In this document: piece after piece, positions 37,064 through 45,005 of the stretch
Numbering within the stretch: position 1 is the first letter of the stretch
Layout: every line of letters begins with the position of its first letter
From: Polaromonas sp.
GTDB taxonomy: Bacteria; Pseudomonadota; Gammaproteobacteria; Burkholderiales; Burkholderiaceae_C
DNA length: 63,179 bases
Reading direction: 5' to 3'
NCBI RefSeq assembly: GCF_030680935.1
Contig: NZ_JAUXUP010000063.1
Span: forward strand, 1 to 63,179
Translations under genes and position numbers: made by a program
Notes under the pieces: generated by a model
Told to the model about the DNA's origin: nothing
The model's input: the letters and a program-made list of their open reading frames with translations, nothing else
Database searches by the model: none

Positions 37064-38665
37064 TCTGCCACCACGCAGGCTGGCGCGGAACGACTCCAGC
37101 TCGGAAGCCAATTCGCTGAAGTCGGCAGAAGACGCCCAGAACAGCCGGATTCGCTCCAGCTCGGCGCGACCGCGCAGGCGCGGCTCCCGCTCTCTTGCCA
37201 GACGCTGTGCTGTCCATACTCCCCCCATGCGATGGTAGCAGTCGCTCTCGCGGCAGCCGGTAATGAATACGCCGTCGACCTGACGCTCATGCAGCGCATA
37301 TTCGATAAAGGAGGGCGGCAACATGGCGGTGCAGGGCAGGCTCATGACGGCCACGCCTGCGCTGCGCAATTTCCCGATATCTGCCGCGTTATCACAGCCG
37401 AAAACCATGACCCGCGCATCGCCCTGCAGCTTTGCCAGATCGGCTGTCATTGCGGCGCGCAGCCCGTGCATCGGCAGGGAGGGCATTTCTATTCCGCTTA
37501 CGTAATCGGCTTCGCCCCTGAACGGGGTCGAGGAGGGACATGCCCCCGCACAGATGCCGCAACTGACACAGCGATCCGGGATCACCACCGCCTGCTCCTG
37601 GAAAGGCAAGCCGTCGCTGCGCGGCCGCATCACCACCGCCTCGTAGGGGCAGTCGGCGACGCAACGTCGGCAGCCGTTGCAATCCTTGAGGTTTACTTCG
37701 GCAATGGGTATCTGCCTGAACCGGGTTGGCAACCAAGGCAGTATGCCAAGCAGCAAAGTGACCCCGATGACCAGCGTCCATACCTGCCCGGCCGACCATT
37801 TATCCAGCAGCGGGCTGATAAACAGATAAAACCAGTCAATCCCGACGCTGCCGGGTTCAATGCCCAGATCTGCCGGTCCCTGACTCAGTGCCGGACTGAC
37901 CAGTGACAGAACCAGCATTGCCAGCAGCATCCCCCACACCAACCCGCGCCTCGGATTAACCACGGGGTAGCTGATGCGCATGATATGCACCCAGAATAAA
38001 AACAGGATGAACAACGGAACGGTCACATGAAAGAACGACATCAATGTGAAGAAACGATTATCCAGCGTGTCGGCGGAAATAAAATAACCCGCCATCGGCG
38101 AGCTGAATATCGGCAGCCAGTCAAACCATTCGAGAATGGTTACCGCAGAATATTGGGCCAGCTTGTCCCACACCATCCAGTAGCCGTTGATGCCGGCGGC
38201 GAGTAACAGCCAGATCAGCGGCACGCCGGTAAACCACGCAAACCAGCGCGCGCCGCGATAGCGTCCCAGAATGAATTCGCGCAACAGGTGCAGCATCATC
38301 ACCACCACCAGCGCATCGGAAGCATAGCGGTGCAGGCTGCGCATGATGCCGCCCAGATACCATTGTTCGCGGGTTATATATTCCACGGAGGCGAAGGCGT
38401 CCTCCACCCCGGTATCGTAGAAGGCATAAATATAAAGGCCGCTGACGACAACGACCCAGAAGAAATAGAATCCCAGTGCGCCCAGATAATAGAAGGGGTT
38501 GAGGTCATTGCCAAAGATTTTGTTCAGCACGCCCTCAAACCGGAGCAGCGTCCTGCGTGCGAGCGATTCGGCGGGACCAGAAGCAGTCAATTCGAACCCT
38601 TTTGCCGCCTGCGATACGCCCGGAAATAACCGGTTAATTTCATCGCACTTGGGATGCGACGGCAT
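37055..38665 (-). CDS. Cytochrome b fused to 2x[4Fe-4S] and MvhD-like domain
   Basis: 536 residues. Residues about 40-310 form a cytochrome b6/bc-type membrane domain with two His pairs, H112/H126 and H213/H227 (13 residues between each), so two b haems. The Qo-type PEWY position reads IDWF (near 276-279). A bacterial ferredoxin module follows: C329, C332, C335, C339 and C366, C369, C372, C376. The C-terminus is an MvhD/FrhD-like domain with Cys424, Cys445, Cys471 and Cys476. The first half is a clear paralogue of the cytochrome b-FNR protein at 40910. No good ribosome site precedes ATG 38665; a TTG 25 codons in is possible. Electron transfer between quinone and a low-potential Fe-S partner is inferred; no biochemical function is known to me. 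Confidence 0.8.
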   Translation of the reverse strand: MPSHPKCDEINRLFPGVSQAAKGFELTASGPAESLARRTLLRFEGVLNKIFGNDLNPFYYLGALGFYFFWVVVVSGLYIYAFYDTGVEDAFASVEYITREQWYLGGIMRSLHRYASDALVVVMMLHLLREFILGRYRGARWFAWFTGVPLIWLLLAAGINGYWMVWDKLAQYSAVTILEWFDWLPIFSSPMAGYFISADTLDNRFFTLMSFFHVTVPLFILFLFWVHIMRISYPVVNPRRGLVWGMLLAMLVLSLVSPALSQGPADLGIEPGSVGIDWFYLFISPLLDKWSAGQVWTLVIGVTLLLGILPWLPTRFRQIPIAEVNLKDCNGCRRCVADCPYEAVVMRPRSDGLPFQEQAVVIPDRCVSCGICAGACPSSTPFRGEADYVSGIEMPSLPMHGLRAAMTADLAKLQGDARVMVFGCDNAADIGKLRSAGVAVMSLPCTAMLPPSFIEYALHERQVDGVFITGCRESDCYHRMGGVWTAQRLAREREPRLRGRAELERIRLFWASSADFSELASELESFRASLRGGRLN

Positions 38666-38701
38666 AATATAATGGTTGGGCTATAACACATTGAATGGGG
38701 A

Positions 38702-38896
38702 ATGAGATTGGAAATTATTGTTTACACGCTGATGGGCATCGGTCTCTATTTCGTGTCCGACTGGATACTTAACCGCGTGGAAGTTTCACGCGGAGAGCGC
38801 TTCAAAAACCGCAATATCATTTTCTTTTTGATCATTCTGACGCTGGCATTTCTTTCATTCAGCTTCACCAAATTCCTGCTGCTCGCCGCCGGGTAA
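38702..38896 (+). CDS. Small two-helix membrane protein
   Basis: 64 residues or 62 if TTG 38708 is used; the latter has GGGGA six bases upstream. Two hydrophobic segments (IIVYTLMGIGLYFVSDWIL and IIFFLIILTLAFLSFSFTKFLL) flank a basic loop with NRVEVSRGERFKNRN. It is divergent from the cytochrome b-MvhD gene across 36 bp. No known family; possibly an accessory subunit of the neighbouring membrane complex. Confidence 0.55.
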   Translation: MRLEIIVYTLMGIGLYFVSDWILNRVEVSRGERFKNRNIIFFLIILTLAFLSFSFTKFLLLAAG

Positions 38897-38972
38897 ACTG
38901 AAAAACCATTGGCTCGCCAGACCAGGCATCCATCCGTGGTTTGATTCGATGCCGGAATCCTGTGAATAGGCC

Positions 38973-40340
38973 CTACACCGGGCGACGCATGGCTTTAAAA
39001 ACCACGACCAGGAACATTATCCCGCCAACAACGGCGATCAGCCCGCCCAGACCCATCAATCCCATACCGGCAGTCTGCGCAAAACCGTGCAGCTCCTGCG
39101 CGGCTCCGGCAACCTTGCGTTGCACGCCATACCCGCCGGACCACATCAGGCCGAAGATATGCATCAGTTGTCCCGCGGCATAGACGTAGGGCATCGGCGC
39201 GGCCCACTTCAGATCGGGCTCACGATAGCCGAGTTGTGGCAGCAGATGCAGAGTCAGTCCCATGAAGGCCAGGCTGATCGCCCCGCCGGTTCCATGATAA
39301 TGCGCGGTAATGATCGTGTTGCTGTCGCCGATCATCAAACTTATCCCGCCACCGATGGCGAACAGAACGATTGACGAAAGCAACGCCGCGCGCTGCGGGT
39401 TCGTCTGTGCAGTCCCTGTTGTTGTCAGGCATCCATAAAGAACCGCCAGCCCCAATGGCACCGGTGCGAATGCCCCGCCAACCTTCATCAGCTGGGTAAA
39501 TTGCTCCATATAGGCGCCCATATCGCCGGCAAAGAACAGATAAATAACCGGCGTAACAAATACCGGCAGCAATCCCAGCATGAGAATGGCCGAAGCTACC
39601 CGCGGTGTCAGCGGAACAGTTGCGCCGCAACCACTGGCCAGCCATAGCCAGCCGGCCAGCATCAGCAGCGCATAGGTGAATTGCAGCACATGGCCACCGC
39701 CCCAGAACAGCAGGTCGTAGTATTGCGTGCTGTCAAAGACATCCGGGATGATGTCATACGACCAGCCGAAGGCCATCAGAGCAAACACCGTGGAGATGGC
39801 CGCGGCATAAAAACCGATGCGTATCGAACCTTCGCCGCCCCGCCACAGATCGGCAGAGGGTACCGCTATCAGGCTGCGCAACACCAGCACAGCCACGCCA
39901 ATGGCAAAAACAATCAAGCCGGTAAAAAAGAAGGTGCTTTGAATGACCGGCACATAATTGCTCATCAATGGTTTGCCGGCAGCGATGAAGGGGGATAAGG
40001 CAATCATGGTGGCGCCCACGGTAGCCAGCACCAGCGCCAGCCAGCCGACCCCAATGAATCTGGAGGATGAATTCAGGCTCCACAATACACCGGCGAATGC
40101 CATGAACCACAGCAGCACTGACAGGTCCACATGCACGACCAGCGCGGTATGGAAAAAATCAACCCATGGGAAAATATCCTGAACATAAGGCGTGCGCGAC
40201 AGCACCAGAAGAATGGCGAACAGCCCGGCGCCCACCAGCGATGCAATGCCCAACCACAACCAGCCGGAAGCCAGCTTGCGGCCACCCTCCGCTGGCATGG
40301 AAAGCGTAAATTCATTTTTTTGTTTATCTTCTGCAGTCAC
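38973..40340 (-). CDS. Haem-copper oxidase-like membrane subunit lacking the CuB His pair
   Basis: 455 residues, about 12 membrane segments, related to subunit I of haem-copper oxidases/NO reductases. Low-spin haem ligand candidates are His70 (TALVVHVDLSVLLW) and His349, with a high-spin proximal ligand at His347 in NTIITAHYHGTGG. One metal-site His is kept (His217 in FWGGGHVLQF). My alignment puts Ile266-Tyr267 (TPVIYLFFAGD) where the His-His pair of CuB/FeB should be, and there is no Tyr four residues after His217. So it probably binds two haems but not a normal binuclear centre. Annotation pipelines would likely call it cbb3-type subunit I. It is preceded by the one-helix protein and cytochrome b-FNR genes. 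Confidence 0.75.
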   Translation of the reverse strand: MTAEDKQKNEFTLSMPAEGGRKLASGWLWLGIASLVGAGLFAILLVLSRTPYVQDIFPWVDFFHTALVVHVDLSVLLWFMAFAGVLWSLNSSSRFIGVGWLALVLATVGATMIALSPFIAAGKPLMSNYVPVIQSTFFFTGLIVFAIGVAVLVLRSLIAVPSADLWRGGEGSIRIGFYAAAISTVFALMAFGWSYDIIPDVFDSTQYYDLLFWGGGHVLQFTYALLMLAGWLWLASGCGATVPLTPRVASAILMLGLLPVFVTPVIYLFFAGDMGAYMEQFTQLMKVGGAFAPVPLGLAVLYGCLTTTGTAQTNPQRAALLSSIVLFAIGGGISLMIGDSNTIITAHYHGTGGAISLAFMGLTLHLLPQLGYREPDLKWAAPMPYVYAAGQLMHIFGLMWSGGYGVQRKVAGAAQELHGFAQTAGMGLMGLGGLIAVVGGIMFLVVVFKAMRRPV

Positions 40341-40395
40341 GTCCCCACCCTCTCCAAATATCTGCTTGTTGATATACCAGACTCATTCGTTATTT

Positions 40396-40917
40396 TCAGG
40401 TTGCATTCTTGTTTTTGAAAATAAATCCGCCGGTCGCTGCCTTGAAATCAATCACCATGATGCGCCCCGGAGCCAGATTAACTGTTTCCTCATGCATGAA
40501 GTTGAATTCATCGCCAATGTGATCTTTCAGGCGCGCCTTCAGGGTATGAACACCAGCCTTCACCGGAATACGCCGGTAAATATTGGAATTGCCGCTGTGC
40601 GAAAATCCGGTTGGCTTCAACACCACGTGGTAAAGCTGTTTTCCGTCCATTTCCAGTTCGACTACCACATCGGCACGCTCACGGCTCGGGCACACTGTAG
40701 TCACTTTGCGCTGATACATCGGCAGCTTGGCAATCTCTTCCGGGGTACGCTCCCGGCACGCCTCTTTAAGCTGGCCGGCATGTCCAAAGCTCAGCTTGAT
40801 CAAGGTTTCATCAGGTTGCATATAGGTATATGTCGGCCAGGTAGAAAAATAGCCGATCACCCCAAAGAACAGCGCGTAAAACAACCCTTGGCCTATATAT
40901 TGCAATGGCTTAATCAT
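40396..40917 (-). CDS. Membrane-anchored periplasmic protein, unknown function
   Basis: 173 residues. One membrane helix (about 10-27) is followed by a periplasmic beta-rich domain containing Cys54 (KEACRERTP) and Cys76 (TVCPSRERA), possibly a disulfide, and several His. Its start lies inside the end of the cytochrome b-FNR gene (8-base overlap), so it is made with that protein. The N-terminus (MIKPLQYIGQGLF) echoes the start of the cytochrome b-FNR protein. No domain recognised; a complex subunit or assembly factor is the likely role. Confidence 0.7.
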   Translation of the reverse strand: MIKPLQYIGQGLFYALFFGVIGYFSTWPTYTYMQPDETLIKLSFGHAGQLKEACRERTPEEIAKLPMYQRKVTTVCPSRERADVVVELEMDGKQLYHVVLKPTGFSHSGNSNIYRRIPVKAGVHTLKARLKDHIGDEFNFMHEETVNLAPGRIMVIDFKAATGGFIFKNKNAT

Positions 40918-42847
40918 GCGTCACCCCCTCAGAGGATACTGATGCTTGCGCAACCGGAGCGTTGTAGCGAGCAACTGTAAATGCGTCAGAAAAATACTGG
41001 TCTTCGGGCAATCCTCTGGCCATGAATGGTGCACGACTCGCCTCGACCATCTCCGGCGAACCGCAGGCATATGTCTGATATTCATCCAGTCTTTCATGGT
41101 CCTGCAGAATGGCCTCATGAACCAGCCCGGTTCTGCCCTGCCAGCCATACTCCGGCTTAGGCTCGGACAACACCGGTATGAATTTGAAATTATCATGTTC
41201 CTGTTGCCATTTTTCCGGCAAATCCGAGTACAGGTCGGCGGGCGACTTGGCGCCCCAGTATAACGTCATGGGACGATTCAACCCAACCTTGAAGGCATGC
41301 TCCACCATGCCCTTGATGGCACCGAAACCACACCCTCCCGACATGAAAATAATGGGTTTATCATCTTCTTCGCGCAGGAAGAAATTGCCATAAGGCCCTT
41401 CCACTTGCAGCACATCGCCTTCTTTCATCCCGTTAAATACATGGCCGGTGAATTTGCCGCCTTCCACCAGACGAATGTGCAGCTGCAAATGTTCCGTCTC
41501 ATGCGGTGGGTTGGCAATAGAATAACTGCGTTTGATGCCGTCTTCCAGTTGCACGGCGACATATTGGCCGGCCACAAAATTCATGCGCTCGTCTCCCTCC
41601 GGCAGCAATTCAAGCAACATCACATCGGGCGCCGCCTGTTCCATTTTTTGCACGCGGAACGGCAGGGTCTTGATCGGGAATTGCCTCAACTTGTCGACCT
41701 CGTGACATTCTATGTCCAGATCGGATAACGGTTTGGCACAACAAAACAGCGCCTTGCCCTCCGTTTTCTCTGCTTCGGTAAGCACACCTTCCTGGTAAGT
41801 GCCGTAATCAACCGTGCCTTTCAGTATCCTGCCTTTGCAAACGCCGCAGGCGCCGTCACGGCATACATAGGGCAAATTCAACCCCTGGCGCAACCCGGCT
41901 TCGAGCACGGTTTCACCCTCTCTGGCAGTCAATTTGTGTCCGCAGGGCACGGTGTTGATTTCATATTCCCCCTTGCCCTTTCTGCTTCGTCCCAGAAACG
42001 GCAACAACAAAACGAAAGCAGTAACACCACCCGAAAGTGCCCACAACTTGCCCGCCCCCCAGGAATAGAGCAGGGGATATGTCCATAAATAGAACCAGTC
42101 CATATTCAGAACAAACGGGGCAGAATTCAGGTCGGAATGCCCCTGGCTCAATGCCGGATGAATCAGTGCAAGGACGATCATGGCCAGCACCAGCCCAATT
42201 GAAAGCGCCCTTGGTGGAGATGTCCTGGCCTCTGGAACGCGCTGGGTATGAATCCAGATCAGTCCGAAAATGCCCAGCGGAACGCCGATGTGGACCAATG
42301 AAAGCAGCGAGAAGAAGCGATCGCTGACACTGCCGGACTCCAGAAAATTGCGCGCCAGCGGAGCGCTGAAAACCGGCAAAAAATCCAGCCATTCCGCACT
42401 TGCCACGGCAAGAAATTGCGCCAGGCCATCCCAGACCAGCCAGTAACCGTTTATGCCGGCGATGTAAACCAGCCACAACAACGCGACGCCCGTAGCCCAT
42501 GAAAACCACCGGAAGTTCCGGTATCGGTCAAAGACAAAGTTGCGCACCATGTGTAATACGCCAAACAGAATCATCCCGTCGGAAGCGTAACGGTGCAGGC
42601 TGCGCATGATGCCGGCCAGATACCATTGTTCGTGAGTGATGTATTCCACCGAGCCGAACGCGTCTTCCACCCCGGTATCGTAAAAAATGTAGATGTAAAA
42701 GCCGCTGACAACAACGATCCAGAACATCAAATAGGTAATCGCTCCCAGGGAATAAAACGGGTTCAGCACTGTTCCGAAAATACGATTGAGGGCGCTTTCC
42801 AGACGCAAAAAAATGGCTTGGCCGAGTTGTTGTAATAATTTAATCAT
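40910..42847 (-). CDS. Cytochrome b fused to [2Fe-2S] ferredoxin and FAD/NAD(P) reductase
   Basis: 645 residues. About 1-290 is a diheme cytochrome b domain: H85/H99 and H186/H200, with MDWF (249-252) at the PEWY position. Then a plant-type ferredoxin with C329, C334, C337 and C369 (CRDGACGVC), then an FNR-type module with the FAD motif RSYSIAN (440-446) and the nucleotide motif GGCGFGA (504-510), ending YACGSPEMVEASR. The soluble part resembles the reductase of monooxygenases and AscD. I infer electron exchange between NAD(P)H and quinone/cytochrome b on one polypeptide. It is downstream of SCO by 46 bp and overlaps the one-helix protein gene. Confidence 0.85.
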   Translation of the reverse strand: MIKLLQQLGQAIFLRLESALNRIFGTVLNPFYSLGAITYLMFWIVVVSGFYIYIFYDTGVEDAFGSVEYITHEQWYLAGIMRSLHRYASDGMILFGVLHMVRNFVFDRYRNFRWFSWATGVALLWLVYIAGINGYWLVWDGLAQFLAVASAEWLDFLPVFSAPLARNFLESGSVSDRFFSLLSLVHIGVPLGIFGLIWIHTQRVPEARTSPPRALSIGLVLAMIVLALIHPALSQGHSDLNSAPFVLNMDWFYLWTYPLLYSWGAGKLWALSGGVTAFVLLLPFLGRSRKGKGEYEINTVPCGHKLTAREGETVLEAGLRQGLNLPYVCRDGACGVCKGRILKGTVDYGTYQEGVLTEAEKTEGKALFCCAKPLSDLDIECHEVDKLRQFPIKTLPFRVQKMEQAAPDVMLLELLPEGDERMNFVAGQYVAVQLEDGIKRSYSIANPPHETEHLQLHIRLVEGGKFTGHVFNGMKEGDVLQVEGPYGNFFLREEDDKPIIFMSGGCGFGAIKGMVEHAFKVGLNRPMTLYWGAKSPADLYSDLPEKWQQEHDNFKFIPVLSEPKPEYGWQGRTGLVHEAILQDHERLDEYQTYACGSPEMVEASRAPFMARGLPEDQYFSDAFTVARYNAPVAQASVSSEGVTHD

Positions 42848-42893
42848 GGATATCTCTGAAAATAGCTTCAGTCAACGGGTTAATATCAAACCG

Positions 42894-43754
42894 CTAAAGA
42901 GCATCAGTGTTGTTCATGCCATTTTGTTTTGGATAAGTCCGCTTAGGACTGCGACGGTATTCATGCACGATCCACCAGGCAATGAGCAATGAGATAAAGA
43001 TTCCCCATGCGATTGCATAGAAGATACTGTAATTTACTTCGTACTTTCCTGTCGTGGGGTCGTAATCCGTGCAAAAGAGCCGCACCCTGTTCGAAAGACC
43101 TTCAAGCCCCGGTGCTGCCGACTGGACGTTGTAAATCATATCCTTCAGCGGTTCGAGCAGCGTCTTGTTGCCAAATTGATCTCCGTAAATCTGGCGGTAA
43201 ACCTTTCCTTTCGCGTCAACAAAGGTTGTTTGGGTTATATGGTTAAAGCCGCCTTCGTCGGTTGGATAAAAGACAAACCCTAAATCACTGCTCAGCTTCC
43301 TGATTGTTTCTGCATCCGAACTGACAAATTCCCAGTTGGTCAGGTCGATGTCCATACGTTTGGCAAAATCATCCATTGCATCAGGCGTGTCATTTTCCGT
43401 ATCGAAACCAACCGTCAACACACCAAAGCTGTCCGCTCCCAGCGCGTCCTGGGAAAATTTGAGCGCGCTCAAGCTGCGTGTTGTGGTAGCGCAGATGAAG
43501 GGGCAATGCGTATAAATCATGCTGATAACCAGTGGCTTCCCCCGGTAATCGGATAGGCGCACGGTACGACCGCTTCTGTCCAGGAATGCGTAGTCACCAA
43601 GCTGGTTGCCCACTGCGGCCTGGCTTATTCGCAGCACTTCCCTTTCATCAAAAATTTGAGGCGCTGATTCCTCCGGCTGCGCCAGGGAAGGCAATGCAGC
43701 GAAAACCAAAGCTGCAAAACTTAGCGGTAACAAATAATGACGCATGATTCGCAC
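42894..43754 (-). CDS. SCO1/SenC copper chaperone
   Basis: 286 residues. Signal peptide, then a thioredoxin-like SCO domain with Cys84/Cys88 (THCPFICATTT) and the distal His in GGFNHITQTTF, then a C-terminal membrane helix (FYAIAWGIFISLLIAWWIV). Members deliver copper to the CuA site of oxidase subunit II; NorS in this window has a CuA site. It has its own promoter-like sequence, is separated from ctaB by a terminator, and begins the unit leading into cytochrome b-FNR. ATG 43745 is an alternative start. Confidence 0.9.
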   Translation of the reverse strand: MRIMRHYLLPLSFAALVFAALPSLAQPEESAPQIFDEREVLRISQAAVGNQLGDYAFLDRSGRTVRLSDYRGKPLVISMIYTHCPFICATTTRSLSALKFSQDALGADSFGVLTVGFDTENDTPDAMDDFAKRMDIDLTNWEFVSSDAETIRKLSSDLGFVFYPTDEGGFNHITQTTFVDAKGKVYRQIYGDQFGNKTLLEPLKDMIYNVQSAAPGLEGLSNRVRLFCTDYDPTTGKYEVNYSIFYAIAWGIFISLLIAWWIVHEYRRSPKRTYPKQNGMNNTDAL

Positions 43755-43775
43755 ATCCCCTAAAAATACCCGACC

Positions 43776-43803
43776 ATTTTAATATGATATATCAAAAACG
43801 CAA
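43776..43803 (-). promoter_or_regulatory. Candidate promoter for the SCO-cytochrome b unit
   Basis: Minus strand TTGCGT, 16 bases, TAAAAT, about 25 bases before the SCO start. The spacer contains the palindrome TGATATATCA. A/T-rich compared with the flanks. Confidence 0.4.
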
Positions 43804-43845
43804 GCTAAATTATGTTTGGCTAATATACTCTTTGAGGGGTGGCGA

Positions 43846-43884
43846 AATAAAAAACCCGTCTGCACAACTGCCGGACGGGTTTTG
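43846..43884 (-). terminator. Rho-independent terminator after ctaB
   Basis: Perfect 10-bp stem AAAACCCGTC / GACGGGTTTT (43851-43860 with 43874-43883) followed on the minus strand by TTTTTTATTTC. It separates the norSY-ctaB unit from the SCO unit. Confidence 0.8.
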
Positions 43885-43902
43885 CATGCCATGAAGAGGA
43901 AA

Positions 43903-44760
43903 TCAGGCGCCGAAATTTACTTCCAGCATCAACGCTATCATCAACACGCTGAACTGCACCAGTGAAGCAACAAAATTGGCCATTGCCGTCTGCTTTGTCG
44001 GATTGCGCAGCAGTTGCACGCTTTTAACCAAGAAGTAAGCTCCTCCCAACAAGGCGCCGGTGAGATAAATCCATCCTAAACCGTAAAATGCCGGCAACAG
44101 GGAAACCAGCACCAGAAGAATGGTGTGCCCCAAAATAATGCGTGCCGCTTTCTTGTCGCCTTTTACCACCGGCAGCATGGGTATCCCCGCCGCCGCATAT
44201 TGATCGCGAATGACGATTGCCAGGCTCCAGAAATGGGGAGGCGTCCACAAAAACAATACCAATGCCAGCAAGCCGGGAAGCGGGCCAAATGAAGGATCAA
44301 CTGCCGCCGCACCCGCCAGCACGGCAAAACTTCCCGCCAGTCCGCCAAATACGATATTCAGCCAAGTACGCCGTTTCAACCAGGCCGTATAAACAATCGC
44401 ATAGGTAAACGCACCGAGAAAGATGTTCAACGCCGTCATCGCGTTGAATGCGAATGCGGCAGATATGACTGCAAGCCCGAGCATTAACCCGATTATCACC
44501 AACCACTTGCGACTATGCTGAAAAAAACCGTTTACGAAAGGCCGATTCTGGGTACGCGTCATTTTTGCGTCGATGTCGCGCTCGAAGTATTGGTTAAAGG
44601 CTCCCGCAGCCGCAGAGGCCAGCATAACCGTCAACGACAGAACCAGAATTTGCCAGCTCGTCAATGCCTGCCCCGGGGTAATTGCCATGCCACCCAGCGC
44701 AGCCAGCGTAATCACCACACCTATGCGTAACTTGAAGAGATTAATAAATTGACTGACCAT
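43903..44760 (-). CDS. ctaB: Protohaem IX farnesyltransferase (haem O synthase)
   Basis: 285 residues from ATG 44760. UbiA-type polyprenyltransferase with nine or so membrane helices. The catalytic Asp motifs are NQYFERDIDAKMTRTQNRPFVNG and the second, weaker LWTPPHFWSLAI/DKKAAR region. It makes haem O for haem-copper enzymes and is downstream of norY in the same direction. No ctaA (haem A synthase) is present in the window, which suggests a haem B/O enzyme (inference). The frame is open 40 codons further upstream. Confidence 0.93.
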   Translation of the reverse strand: MVSQFINLFKLRIGVVITLAALGGMAITPGQALTSWQILVLSLTVMLASAAAGAFNQYFERDIDAKMTRTQNRPFVNGFFQHSRKWLVIIGLMLGLAVISAAFAFNAMTALNIFLGAFTYAIVYTAWLKRRTWLNIVFGGLAGSFAVLAGAAAVDPSFGPLPGLLALVLFLWTPPHFWSLAIVIRDQYAAAGIPMLPVVKGDKKAARIILGHTILLVLVSLLPAFYGLGWIYLTGALLGGAYFLVKSVQLLRNPTKQTAMANFVASLVQFSVLMIALMLEVNFGA

Positions 44761-45005
44761 AGTCACGGTATCCGTATTTATTCCTTTTTCGTCATCGAGA
44801 AAGGATTGGTTGGTTTTTCTGGATTTCTTGCTGCTGAATACTTCTAACCTAAGCCGTGCCGGTATTGCCACCCGCCACAATCAATTGCTCTCCTGTACGC
44901 ACACTACCAAGCTTAGGTTAGAGGTCTCCCCCTAACTGGATTTCAGTTTCCTGCAAGGAATCAGGGGAAGAATGCCGCAAGGCATCCCCCCGTCATCTTA
45001 TTGCT

